NCBI GenBank assembly: GCA_002687795.1
Contig: NZBG01000019.1
Location: 1 to 14,004, forward strand
Origin: Candidatus Woesearchaeota archaeon
Lineage (GTDB): Archaea > Nanobdellota > Nanobdellia > Woesearchaeales > GCA-2687795
DNA: 14,004 nucleotides
Reading direction: 5' to 3'
Shown here: positions 1 through 6,332 of the stretch, piece after piece
Layout of the letters: every line of letters starts with the position of its first letter
Position numbering within the stretch: position 1 is the first letter of the stretch
Made by a program: the position numbers and the translations under genes
Notes under the pieces: model-generated
What the model was told of the DNA's origin: nothing
Seen by the model: the letters and a program-made list of their open reading frames with translations, nothing else
Database searches by the model: none

Positions 1-1
1 A

Positions 2-10
2 AAATATAAA
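2..10 (+). promoter_or_regulatory. TATA-like box for the MBL-fold gene
   Basis: The A/T stretch aaatataaa is centred about 29 nt before the ATG at 35. That is the spacing expected of an archaeal TATA box when transcription starts at or next to the start codon. No Shine-Dalgarno motif is needed. The window edge hides any BRE element. Confidence 0.4.
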
Positions 11-34
11 AGAAGCAATAACTTCCCTTTAATT

Positions 35-889
35 ATGGGGGATGAAAATAAAGAAAAGTTAGCGAAAGCTGACTTTGGCCATAATATAATCTTTCTTGGA
101 ACAGGCACAGGCAAATTTGCCAGAGGCAAACAGCTAAGAGCAACAGGCGGCATAATACTTCAGATTGAAGACAACCAGTTCCATATAGACCCCGGCCCGG
201 GAGCTATTGTAAGGGCAGCGCAAAACAACATAAACACAAGAGCAAACACATCTCTCCTAATCAGCCATTCCCATATAACACACTGCAATGATGTAAACGC
301 TGTAATTGATGCAATGACCTACTCAGGATTAGACAAACATGGCGTGTTAATCTCTAACAACAGTGTAATCAACGGCTCTGAAGAGCATCATCCTTATCTC
401 ACAAAATTCCATAGAAACTGCCTTGAAAAAGTAATAGTTATAGAGCCCGGGCAAAGAGCAGCTGTCAACGAGATTGAAATCAAGGCCTTATACACAAAAC
501 ACACAGAGCCATCCACAGTAGGGTTCAGGCTTGCAACCCCTTACTTTGTATTAGTATACTCTTCTGACACTGAATACTCACCCAGACTTATTGAAGAATA
601 CAAAGGCGCTAATATCCTGATTCTTAATGTCCATTCTCCGAACAATGAGCCTGTAGCAGGCAACCTGAACACAGCGGATGCAATAAAGATAGCAGAAAAG
701 GTGGAGCCAAAGCTTGTAATAATCCAGCATTTCAGCAAGAAAATGCTTGAAGCTGACCCTATCCAGGAAGCAAGAGAAATCCAGAAACAAACCAAATGCC
801 AGGCAATAGCTGCCAAGGATGGCATGATAATAAATCCCTTGATATATGGCTCAAAAGCAAGGCAGCAAACCTTAACAGCGAATTACTAA
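35..889 (+). CDS. MBL-fold (RNase Z-like) metal-dependent hydrolase
   Basis: A 284-residue protein of the metallo-beta-lactamase fold, probably cytosolic, as no signal peptide or membrane segment is visible. Family marks in order are the N-terminal strand with LGTGTG (residues 21-26), IDPGPG (51-56), the metal motif HSHITH (78-83), H156 in KHTEPSTVGF, D178 in SSDTEY, H200, and H232 in IIQHFS. A C-terminal AAKDGMII segment ends the domain. This pattern fits the RNase Z/phosphodiesterase-like branch, but the substrate cannot be told. The Asp of the usual HxHxDH motif is Thr82 here, so one zinc site may be altered. The ATG at 35 has a TATA-like box at leaderless spacing. The TAA stop overlaps the stop of the convergent PHP gene. 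Confidence 0.8.
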   Translation: MGDENKEKLAKADFGHNIIFLGTGTGKFARGKQLRATGGIILQIEDNQFHIDPGPGAIVRAAQNNINTRANTSLLISHSHITHCNDVNAVIDAMTYSGLDKHGVLISNNSVINGSEEHHPYLTKFHRNCLEKVIVIEPGQRAAVNEIEIKALYTKHTEPSTVGFRLATPYFVLVYSSDTEYSPRLIEEYKGANILILNVHSPNNEPVAGNLNTADAIKIAEKVEPKLVIIQHFSKKMLEADPIQEAREIQKQTKCQAIAAKDGMIINPLIYGSKARQQTLTANY

Positions 890-1533
890 AAAAAGAGCCT
901 ATATAATTTATAATGAAGCGTCCATATTCTTCCAATCTTTGAATAACGTATCAAGCCCTCAGCCCTTGTTTTCCTTTTAGCAATCGCAGTTCTTAGCTCG
1001 CCATTAAAAAGTGTAAACGCTCTTCCCACCTCAATCCTGGAATGCGAATCAGAGCTTCCGGTCATTGCGAGCTTATACTTCTTTGCAGCATCAAACGCCT
1101 TTTTATTCTCAAAAGGAAACACCGCTCTGCCGTTAAGAGCCTCTAAGCCATCCACTTTCCCTTTAATCTCACTAAGAGGATACCTTAAATTCAGCCTTGG
1201 GATAATAGTAAAAGGATGGGCAATAACGGAAATCCCTCCCTGCTCCTTTATCTTATCCAAAACCTCAAGAAGATCCTTTGATTTTATCTTCTCCTGAAGA
1301 TAATACCCCAAAACCTCGCAATGCTTTGTCTTTATCTCAGAACCTACTATGACCTCAAAATCCTTATCCTTATTAAGCTTTGAAGTCATAACACCTCCTT
1401 TAATGGAATCATGGTCAGTAACAGCAATGCCATTAAGGCCTCTCTTCTTAGCTATCTTAAGGATGATTTCAGGCTTAAGGCTGCTGTCCCTTGAATAGAT
1501 TGAATGGATGTGGAGGTCGTATTTCTTTGTCAT
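886..1533 (-). CDS. PHP-domain metal-dependent phosphoesterase
   Basis: A 215-residue protein that is almost entirely one PHP (polymerase and histidinol phosphatase) domain. Metal ligands visible are HIH at 8-10, D15, TDHD at 39-42 (D40, H41), E66 in GSEIK, H71, H106 in IAHPF, and D162/H164 in SDSH. These are the classical clusters of the family, so a trinuclear metal site and phosphoester hydrolysis are likely. Stand-alone members include RNase AM/YciV-type nucleases and phosphatases, and the exact substrate is unknown. The start ATG (1533) sits 27 nt after a TATA-like box. It is divergent from the GT-C gene and converges with the MBL gene, whose stop it overlaps by 4 nt. Confidence 0.87.
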   Translation of the reverse strand: MTKKYDLHIHSIYSRDSSLKPEIILKIAKKRGLNGIAVTDHDSIKGGVMTSKLNKDKDFEVIVGSEIKTKHCEVLGYYLQEKIKSKDLLEVLDKIKEQGGISVIAHPFTIIPRLNLRYPLSEIKGKVDGLEALNGRAVFPFENKKAFDAAKKYKLAMTGSSDSHSRIEVGRAFTLFNGELRTAIAKRKTRAEGLIRYSKIGRIWTLHYKLYRLFF

Positions 1534-1555
1534 GTTAGATTAAAGGAATTGGATA

Positions 1556-1564
1556 CTTAAAAGG
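1556..1564 (-). promoter_or_regulatory. TATA-like box for the PHP gene
   Basis: On the minus strand the sequence ccttttaag is centred about 27 nt before the ATG at 1533. This is the spacing of a leaderless archaeal promoter. It lies back to back with the promoter of the GT-C gene. Confidence 0.45.
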
Positions 1565-1599
1565 TTTGTGTTATTTAAAACTTCATTAGAACCTAAAAT

Positions 1600-1608
1600 T
1601 TTTATATT
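1600..1608 (+). promoter_or_regulatory. TATA-like box for the GT-C gene
   Basis: The sequence ttttatatt is centred about 26-27 nt before the ATG at 1631, again leaderless spacing. The 97-nt divergent intergenic region holds the two promoters and nothing else that I can see. Confidence 0.5.
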
Positions 1609-1630
1609 GGGTATCTATTAACAAGAATAA

Positions 1631-3415
1631 ATGAGCCTTAAAGAACTATTCCAAAGCAAAAAAGGCGGTTTACTGATATTTGTAATTCTATCTTTACTCT
1701 TCCTATTCCCAATCTTCACCAACTTTAACAACTGGGGCGTCCATGACTGGGACCAGCACCTTTTCTACAATGCTGTGCCAAGGAGAACAATCCTTGAGTT
1801 TAAGCAATTCCCTTTATGGAACCCTTATTACTGCGGCGGAAATATAATGTTAGCTAATCCCCAGTCAGCCTTTCTATCACCCATGTACCTCTTAGTCATG
1901 CTGTTTGGAACAGTGCAGGGCCTAAAGCTTGAAATACTGTTCCACTTCATAATCGGCTTATACGGAATGTTCCTCATATCAAAACACTTTAAGCTGGGAA
2001 AAATCTCATCCTACCTCCCGCCAATCATCTATATCTTCAGCTCATGGTTCACTCTCAGAATGTTGGTAGGGCATACAATATACATGCCAATGGCCTTCAT
2101 TCCTTATATATTCTTATTTTACCTTAAAGGCCTCAAAGAAATCAAATACAGCTTTATATCAGCCTTGTTCTTAACAATAATGATATTGGGAGGGGGCACA
2201 TACCCCTTCTATTTTATTATAATTATACTAGGAATATATTCCTTGTTAGTCTCTGTAAAGAAAAATGCTTTCAAGCCATTGCTGATCTTAGCCCTCATAG
2301 TTGTTGCTGCATTGTTGCTAAGCGCGGTTAAGGTCATTCCGGTTTATAGCTTTATGAAAGGCTCTGACACAGGCACAGAAGATATACAGTATTATTCATC
2401 TAACATATTCTTTGACTCGCTCCTTGGCAGAACACAAGAGCCATGGGTAATGGAGCAGGAGTTTGGTCTTCAGCATGATGAGAGCGATGAAGAATATCTT
2501 GTTAATAGATTAATGGGAAAAATACCCTGGGCATGGCATGAATATGGAGCTTATATTGGCATAATTCCTTTATTATTGTTTATCCTTAGCTTCCTATACT
2601 ACAAAAAGCTCTGGCCTTTGCAGGTTACTGCTATTGTTCTCCTGATGCTCACCTTTGGTAAGACTTTGCCTTTATGGAATCTCTTAAGGAAATTCCCTTA
2701 TCTTGATAATCTTCATGGGCCTTCAAGGTTTATTATGCCCTTTATATTCTTATTAGCTATTATCTCAGGCTTTACACTATCAAAACTTGAAAAAAGAAAT
2801 ATCAGATACAAAAAGTTTAACCTATCAAAACTAATACCATTGCTGATAATCATCTTCATCTTCACAGACCTTCTGCTTGTAAACTATCCTATCATCAAAA
2901 ATATGTTTCCAAAGGAAGCTGTTAAGATTAACACCAAAGATTATCCAGATTTTATACAAGTTCTTTCTTCAGACAAATACGTCTCCCAATACCCTAACTT
3001 CCTCCAGAACCTTGGCACTGCCAACTGCTATGAAAGGATTCATCTTACAACAAAGGTAATGCCAGCATTCTTTGATGATGGAACACTGGTTGAAGAGTTT
3101 AGAGGGGATGCATACTATCCTGAGCTGAACAAAACTGCTGAGCAGGTTTACTTTTCTCCAAACAAATTAAAGGTTAAGGTTGATGTTGAAGAACCTACTC
3201 TTCTTGTAATCAACCAGAACTTTCATCCTGGCTGGAAAGTAAAAGATAAAAAGGTTTTTGGCTATAATGGGTTGATAGCAACAGAAGTAACAGAAAAAGA
3301 CGAAATGGTCAGCTTTTATTATCTGCCTGGGAGTTTTATTGTTGGGCTTTTGATTAGCCTGGTTAGTTTGGTTGCTGGATGGTTGTTTGTCAAAAATATG
3401 ACTCGAAAGCAATAA
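1631..3415 (+). CDS. YfhO-like GT-C family multi-pass membrane protein
   Basis: A 594-residue integral membrane protein with roughly 11-13 hydrophobic segments from residue 12 onward and a last helix at about 568-588. After the first helix comes an extracytoplasmic loop with GVHDWDQ (D39, D41), then PLWNPYYCGG (61-70) and ANPQSAFLSP (75-84). An acidic pair after helix 1 followed by a WNPY...NPQSA motif is typical of YfhO-like GT-C glycosyltransferases, which use lipid-linked sugars. The C-terminal region has NQNFHPGWKV followed by a short beta-rich stretch and YLPGSF before the final helix, matching the usual YfhO ending. The role is probably sugar transfer to a lipid or surface glycan, but no partner genes are nearby, so donor and acceptor stay unknown. 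Confidence 0.75.
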   Translation: MSLKELFQSKKGGLLIFVILSLLFLFPIFTNFNNWGVHDWDQHLFYNAVPRRTILEFKQFPLWNPYYCGGNIMLANPQSAFLSPMYLLVMLFGTVQGLKLEILFHFIIGLYGMFLISKHFKLGKISSYLPPIIYIFSSWFTLRMLVGHTIYMPMAFIPYIFLFYLKGLKEIKYSFISALFLTIMILGGGTYPFYFIIIILGIYSLLVSVKKNAFKPLLILALIVVAALLLSAVKVIPVYSFMKGSDTGTEDIQYYSSNIFFDSLLGRTQEPWVMEQEFGLQHDESDEEYLVNRLMGKIPWAWHEYGAYIGIIPLLLFILSFLYYKKLWPLQVTAIVLLMLTFGKTLPLWNLLRKFPYLDNLHGPSRFIMPFIFLLAIISGFTLSKLEKRNIRYKKFNLSKLIPLLIIIFIFTDLLLVNYPIIKNMFPKEAVKINTKDYPDFIQVLSSDKYVSQYPNFLQNLGTANCYERIHLTTKVMPAFFDDGTLVEEFRGDAYYPELNKTAEQVYFSPNKLKVKVDVEEPTLLVINQNFHPGWKVKDKKVFGYNGLIATEVTEKDEMVSFYYLPGSFIVGLLISLVSLVAGWLFVKNMTRKQ

Positions 3416-3417
3416 TC

Positions 3418-3426
3418 TTTTTAAAA
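3418..3426 (+). promoter_or_regulatory. TATA-like box before the unrecognised gene at 3448
   Basis: The sequence tttttaaaa is centred 26 nt before the ATG at 3448, just after the stop of the GT-C gene. It supports 3448 as the start, rather than the upstream ATG at 3379, which would overlap the GT-C gene by 37 nt. Confidence 0.45.
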
Positions 3427-3442
3427 GAGAATATAATTCTCT
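3426..3442 (+). repeat. 7-bp inverted repeat between TATA box and start codon
   Basis: The arms agagaat (3426-3432) and attctct (3436-3442) are perfect inverted complements around a 3-nt spacer. The element lies directly downstream of the TATA-like box and ends 5 nt before the ATG, where archaeal repressors often bind. An operator role is an inference; chance occurrence in AT-rich DNA is possible. Confidence 0.35.
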
Positions 3443-3447
3443 CGTGT

Positions 3448-3975
3448 ATGCCAACTGAAAAGCTTTTTCCTTATGATATTATAAGGCCTGTTCAATATAG
3501 GCTCTGGAAAATGAATAGGTTTGAAGGGCTTCTCCCTATTGAGAGAATGAAGAGAGATACTTTAAATACTATCCAGCAATATGGTGGATCGTTGAGAGGG
3601 GTGTGCGAGTCTTTCTACAGGTCATTTACAGGAAGGGAGCTTTCTGATCTTGCTTATATCATGTTTGTGGGAGATGAAGAGATGATAAGGCTTGCCACAG
3701 AGCATGGCGCAGATTATGGTAATGAGGTTAGTCCAGAATATGTTACAGGAATGCAGTTAGGATGTTATGTATTTGTGAAAAAAGGGCTTGGTTTTTCCCA
3801 AGCTTTCCATACTATAATGCATGAAGTTGGAAGTGCAATGCTCCCCCATAATGTTGAGATTGCCAAAAGAGATGGAATGACAAAGATTATTTTGGATAAT
3901 ATTGTTAAAGATGTTTGTCTAGCTGAACTTACACAGGCCGCATTTAGGGTAGCAGCTGACAGGAAGATGAGTTAA
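3448..3975 (+). CDS. Unrecognised protein, frame ended by a possibly premature TAA
   Basis: I do not recognise this protein. From the ATG at 3448 it has 175 residues, beginning MPTEKLFPYD, with no signal peptide and no membrane helix. It is mixed helical, with a HTIMHEVG segment that only superficially resembles a metalloprotease HExxH (the spacing is wrong). I chose 3448 over the in-frame ATG at 3379 because of the TATA-like box 26 nt upstream and the overlap with the GT-C gene. After the TAA at 3973-3975 the same frame stays open for 58 codons with a protein-like composition. The real gene may therefore run to 4152 and be broken, or be a sequence error. Function unknown. Confidence 0.6.
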   Translation: MPTEKLFPYDIIRPVQYRLWKMNRFEGLLPIERMKRDTLNTIQQYGGSLRGVCESFYRSFTGRELSDLAYIMFVGDEEMIRLATEHGADYGNEVSPEYVTGMQLGCYVFVKKGLGFSQAFHTIMHEVGSAMLPHNVEIAKRDGMTKIILDNIVKDVCLAELTQAAFRVAADRKMS

Positions 3976-4152
3976 GAGATAGCTCCTTTCGGTGATTATG
4001 ATATAGATTATGGTGTAAGAAATGGTTCTTTGCATAGAGGTGCACTGCAAGAAGCAATTAGGCTTATTGATCAAGGGGTGACTCCCATGGAAAGGTATCC
4101 AAGGGACTTATGCCCAGAAGAGATAAGAATTCAAGTGACAGAGTCCACTTAG
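3976..4152 (+). pseudogene. Same-frame continuation of the gene at 3448, cut off by TAA
   Basis: Directly after the TAA the frame reads EIAPFGDYDIDYG, then GSLHRGALQEAIRLIDQG, and ends ...IRIQVTEST at a TAG (4150-4152). It has 58 sense codons, arginine mostly as AGA/AGG like the neighbours, many G-first codons, and no strong start codon near its beginning. This looks like the C-terminal quarter of one 234-codon gene whose codon 176 (for example AAA, CAA or GAA) became TAA. One base change would restore it. Chance is possible but not likely for a run this long and protein-like in AT-rich DNA. Confidence 0.55.
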
Positions 4153-4210
4153 AGTTATGATATTTGTTTTCACTCTATTGCTATGAAAGGCTTTGCTCTC
4201 TTAACCCTAA

Positions 4211-4220
4211 AATATTTAAA
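4211..4220 (+). promoter_or_regulatory. TATA-like box for the HIT gene
   Basis: The sequence aatatttaaa lies about 40 nt before the ATG at 4255, so transcription would start near 4241. This leaves a short leader of about 14 nt that carries a G-rich ggggtggt resembling an archaeal Shine-Dalgarno site. This gene therefore differs from its mostly leaderless neighbours. Confidence 0.45.
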
Positions 4221-4254
4221 CAACCTTTCTCTTCCATTAAACTGGGGTGGTAAA

Positions 4255-4662
4255 ATGGAAGAATGTATATTCTGCAAAATAATAAAGGGAGAAATACCCT
4301 GCTCTAAAATATATGAAGATGAGAAAGCAATGGCTTTCTTAGACATTGCTCCTATCAACAAAGGCCATGCATTGGTAATACCAAAAGAGCACCATGAAAC
4401 CTTTGAAGAGCTGCCTGATGAGCTCTCAAAATATCTCATTGAAATTGTCAAGAAGATTTCTATTGCAGTTAAAAAAGCCACTAACGCAGACGGCTATAAC
4501 ATTGGAATGAACGTGGGCAAAGCAGCTGGGCAATTAGTGTTTCATGCGCACTGGCATATAATGCCAAGGTTTAACGATGACGGCCTGAAAACATGGCCCC
4601 AAAAAGAATATGAAGAAGGGGAAATGGACAAATTTAAAGAACAAATAGTTAAGTTTTTATAG
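4255..4662 (+). CDS. HIT family protein (HINT-type nucleotide hydrolase)
   Basis: A 135-residue protein and a complete HIT domain of normal length. The catalytic triad HAHWHIM (H97, H99, H101) fits the HIT signature, with an earlier NKGHALVIPK segment (35-44). The N-terminal CIFCKI (C4, C7) with H46/H47 suggests the zinc site found in many HINT/protein kinase C-interacting-type members. Such enzymes hydrolyse nucleoside phosphoramidates and aminoacyl-adenylates in the cytosol. I use the ATG at 4255 and not the in-frame ATG at 4183, because family homology begins with MEECIFCKI and ggggtggt lies just upstream. The stop codon overlaps the promoter of the tRNA gene. Confidence 0.93.
   Translation: MEECIFCKIIKGEIPCSKIYEDEKAMAFLDIAPINKGHALVIPKEHHETFEELPDELSKYLIEIVKKISIAVKKATNADGYNIGMNVGKAAGQLVFHAHWHIMPRFNDDGLKTWPQKEYEEGEMDKFKEQIVKFL
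4654..4661 (+). promoter_or_regulatory. TATA-like box for tRNA-Met
   Basis: The sequence tttttata lies about 31 nt before the mature tRNA 5' end at 4689, overlapping the last codons of the HIT gene. Initiation would fall a few bases before the tRNA, leaving a short leader for RNase P. Confidence 0.4.
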
Positions 4663-4727
4663 CGTTTGAGCATATCATATACTATTTTGCCGGAGTAGCT
4701 CAGCCTGGTTAGAGCGCTACGCTCATA

Positions 4728-4780
4728 TGAGTTGAGCAATGAGACTTAGGTCAATGATTAACTCATGCATTAACTGGGTT
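4728..4780 (+). other. tRNA intron 1, canonical position 37/38 (53 nt)
   Basis: The 5' exon ends ctCATa (37 at 4727) and the 3' exon resumes acgtag (38 at 4781). Exon ctca pairs with intron tggg (4775-4778) as a 4-bp central helix. The bulges tat and tta allow cuts after their second base, as in a bulge-helix-bulge. The inner intron helix is imperfect: an alternative pairing of atgagtt with aactcat (4769 region) competes. The boundaries are fixed mainly by the need to rebuild the anticodon stem. Confidence 0.85.
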
Positions 4781-4802
4781 ACGTAGAGGTCACGGTTTCA
4801 AA

Positions 4803-4835
4803 TATCCTGATGGGATAAGCCCTTGGATTTGAGAG
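4803..4835 (+). other. tRNA intron 2, T-loop position 59/60 (33 nt)
   Basis: Without this segment the T arm reads acggt-ttcaaat-accgc. The exon bases ttca (4797-4800) pair with tgag (4830-4833), flanked by the bulges aat (4801-4803) and agt (4834-4836). Cuts after the second bulge base give exactly positions 59 and 60. An inner helix atcc/ggat (4804-4807 with 4825-4828) follows, with one extra T. This is a slightly relaxed bulge-helix-bulge at a non-canonical site. Confidence 0.8.
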
Positions 4836-4852
4836 TACCGCCTCCGGCATTG

Positions 4853-4857
4853 TTTTT
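4853..4857 (+). terminator. T-run after the tRNA
   Basis: Five T residues within tgtttttct begin 4 nt after the tRNA discriminator base. Archaeal RNA polymerase can terminate at such T-runs without a hairpin. Short, so only moderately convincing. Confidence 0.4.
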
Positions 4858-4870
4858 CTAAAAATGGAAA

Positions 4871-4880
4871 ATATTTTAAG
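4871..4880 (+). promoter_or_regulatory. TATA-like box for the RibL-like gene
   Basis: The sequence atattttaag is centred about 30 nt before the ATG at 4905, consistent with a leaderless or nearly leaderless start. Confidence 0.45.
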
Positions 4881-4904
4881 CTTGAAACATAATTATCTTC
4901 TTCT

Positions 4905-5300
4905 ATGCAAAAAGTGCTCGTATTCGGAACATTTGACATAATCCATCCTGGCCATCTCAACTTCTTCAATCAGGCAAGGAAACATGGTAAACTAACAGTA
5001 ATAGTCTCCAGAGATAAGACTGTAAAGCAGGTAAAAGGAAAAAACCCTTTGCATAACGAAAAAAAGAGGCAGGAAAAGCTAAAAAGCCTGCATGTTGCAG
5101 AACATATCTTACTAGGCAGCCTAAAAGACAAATACGCAATAATAAAGAAGATAAAGCCTGACATAATCTGCTTAGGCTATGACCAGGAACACTTCATTGA
5201 TAAATTAAAAGAGAAAATCAAAGAATTCAGCCTAAACACCAAAATAATAAGATTAAAGCCTTATAAAGAAAAAAAATATAAAAGCTCGAAACTAAAATAA
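4905..5300 (+). CDS. ribL: RibL-like FAD synthase / cytidylyltransferase
   Basis: A 131-residue protein with a single nucleotidyltransferase (Rossmann-like) domain. GTFDIIHPGH (8-17) holds the HxGH nucleotide-binding signature (H14, H17). SRDKTVKQVKGK (35-46) and KPDIICLGYDQ (84-94) match the archaeal RibL pattern, in which FMN is adenylylated to FAD. Length and the Ser-rich C-terminal end also fit. Glycerol-3-phosphate cytidylyltransferase-type enzymes share the fold, so the substrate is not proven and the gene symbol is tentative. The protein is very lysine-rich. The gene starts a + strand run with the patatin gene 36 nt downstream. Confidence 0.82.
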   Translation: MQKVLVFGTFDIIHPGHLNFFNQARKHGKLTVIVSRDKTVKQVKGKNPLHNEKKRQEKLKSLHVAEHILLGSLKDKYAIIKKIKPDIICLGYDQEHFIDKLKEKIKEFSLNTKIIRLKPYKEKKYKSSKLK

Positions 5301-5304
5301 TAAG

Positions 5305-5312
5305 ATTAATAA
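5305..5312 (+). promoter_or_regulatory. TATA-like box for the patatin-like gene
   Basis: The A/T stretch attaataa lies 25-32 nt before the ATG at 5337 and just after the upstream stop. The surrounding AT-richness makes this box less certain than others; cotranscription with the RibL-like gene is possible. Confidence 0.3.
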
Positions 5313-5336
5313 ACATCCAATATTTTTAGGTATAAC

Positions 5337-6308
5337 ATGAAAAAAAGAGGCAAAAAGAAGTCTAGAAAGGTAGGTCTAGCATTAAGCGCTGGCTCAGTAA
5401 GAGGCCTGGCTCATATAGGAATTCTTAAGGTGCTGGAAAAAGAAAAGATACCTGTAGATTATATTGCTGCCACGTCCATGGGTGGCATTATCAGCGCATG
5501 CTATGCATCAGGCTTAAACGCCCAAGAGCTGGAAGAAATTGCAAAAACAGCTAAATGGAGAAGGTTGGTTGACTTTGCAGTGCCCAAGACAGGCTTCTTA
5601 AAAGGAAGGAAGATAGAAAATTTTATTGGCTCTCTAATTGGTTATAAGAATTTTGAAGAGCTGTCCATACCTTTATCATTAATTGTTACTGAAATCACCA
5701 GAGGAGAAAAGATTATCCTGAATAAAGGCAGCGTTGCAAGGGCTGCCAGGGCATCAATGTCTATTCCTGGGGTGTTTACTCCTATAGTTGTGAATGATAA
5801 TGTGCTGGTTGACGGCGCTTTGGTTGACCCAATCCCTGTTGATGTTGTCAAAGAAATGGGAGCTGACATTGTCATAGCTGTTGATTTAAGCCTTGATGTA
5901 ATACAAGGGGATCTCTCAAATATTGAGCAGGAATCCAGCCTTATTCAAGTGTTTGAGAAGAAGTTCATAAGCACAGAGCTAAGATACCTAAAAAGTTTCA
6001 TTAAAAAAAAGAGATTAAGAGTGCCAGGCTTCATCTGGAAAATGCTGGACACCAAAAAGATAGTTGATTATCTTACTACAAGGAAAATGCCGAAAATAGT
6101 GGAATATACAATAAAATCCCTTGATATCCTGGAAAATCAGCTCACAAAAGAAAAACTAAAAAGCCCTTTTGTTGATATTATAATAAAACCCTGCTTTCAG
6201 GGCATAAGAAGGGCTGAGTTTGATAAGGTGCAGCAATGCATAGCTGCAGGGGAGATAGCAGCCGGAGAATCTATACCAAAGATTAAAAGGCTGTTAAATT
6301 CATGTTAA
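5337..6308 (+). CDS. Patatin-like phospholipase (NTE/RssA-type)
   Basis: A 323-residue patatin domain after a strongly basic N-terminus (KKRGKKKSRK). The oxyanion-hole region reads SAGSVRGLAHIG (17-28), the nucleophile elbow TSMGG holds Ser47, and the partner Asp is in VDGA (D159). Together these form the Ser-Asp dyad of patatins, which cleave acyl esters of phospholipids. Two consensus positions deviate: the elbow starts with Ala (ATSMG) where GxSxG is usual, and the oxyanion loop lacks the full Gly run. The C-terminal third (about 190-323) is helical and lysine-rich and may bind membranes. Archaeal membranes are ether lipids, so the natural acyl substrate is unclear. The CNNM-type gene follows after 24 nt. 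Confidence 0.87.
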   Translation: MKKRGKKKSRKVGLALSAGSVRGLAHIGILKVLEKEKIPVDYIAATSMGGIISACYASGLNAQELEEIAKTAKWRRLVDFAVPKTGFLKGRKIENFIGSLIGYKNFEELSIPLSLIVTEITRGEKIILNKGSVARAARASMSIPGVFTPIVVNDNVLVDGALVDPIPVDVVKEMGADIVIAVDLSLDVIQGDLSNIEQESSLIQVFEKKFISTELRYLKSFIKKKRLRVPGFIWKMLDTKKIVDYLTTRKMPKIVEYTIKSLDILENQLTKEKLKSPFVDIIIKPCFQGIRRAEFDKVQQCIAAGEIAAGESIPKIKRLLNSC

Positions 6309-6314
6309 AAATAA
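6305..6314 (+). promoter_or_regulatory. Possible TATA-like box for the CNNM/CorC gene
   Basis: The stretch ttaaaaataa overlaps the upstream stop codon and lies about 23 nt before the ATG at 6333. Spacing is slightly short, so this gene may be cotranscribed with the patatin gene instead. Confidence 0.25.
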
Positions 6315-6332
6315 ACAATACCGGTTAAAAAA

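Larger units (their letters stand above)
4689..4849 (+). tRNA. Elongator tRNA-Met(CAT) with two introns
   Basis: Exons fold into a complete 75-nt cloverleaf. The acceptor gccggag/ctccggc has 7 perfect pairs, positions 8-9 are TA, and the D arm is gctc/gagc with GG in the loop. The anticodon stem is ctacg/cgtag, the loop ctCATaa, the variable loop aggtc and the T loop ttcaaat. The discriminator base is A and CCA is not encoded. G1-C72 argues against the archaeal initiator (A1-U72). An Ile2 tRNA with a modified CAT anticodon is the alternative, but the acceptor and D arm look like archaeal elongator Met. Introns lie at 4728-4780 (37/38) and 4803-4835 (59/60). The T stem is weak: A49 faces C65 and T53-A61 replaces the nearly universal G53-C61. 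Confidence 0.9.

Noticed and set aside
541..825. A 94-codon minus-strand frame inside the MBL gene
   Set aside because: It is antisense to a clear conserved protein, with no promoter or motif.
3379..3447. Upstream start at 3379 for the unrecognised gene
   Set aside because: It overlaps the end of the GT-C gene by 37 nt, and the TATA-like box and inverted repeat would lie inside the coding region.
3835..3870. Metalloprotease HExxH motif in the unrecognised protein (HTIMHEVG)
   Set aside because: The spacing is not HExxH (HEVGS lacks the second His), so no protease call is made.
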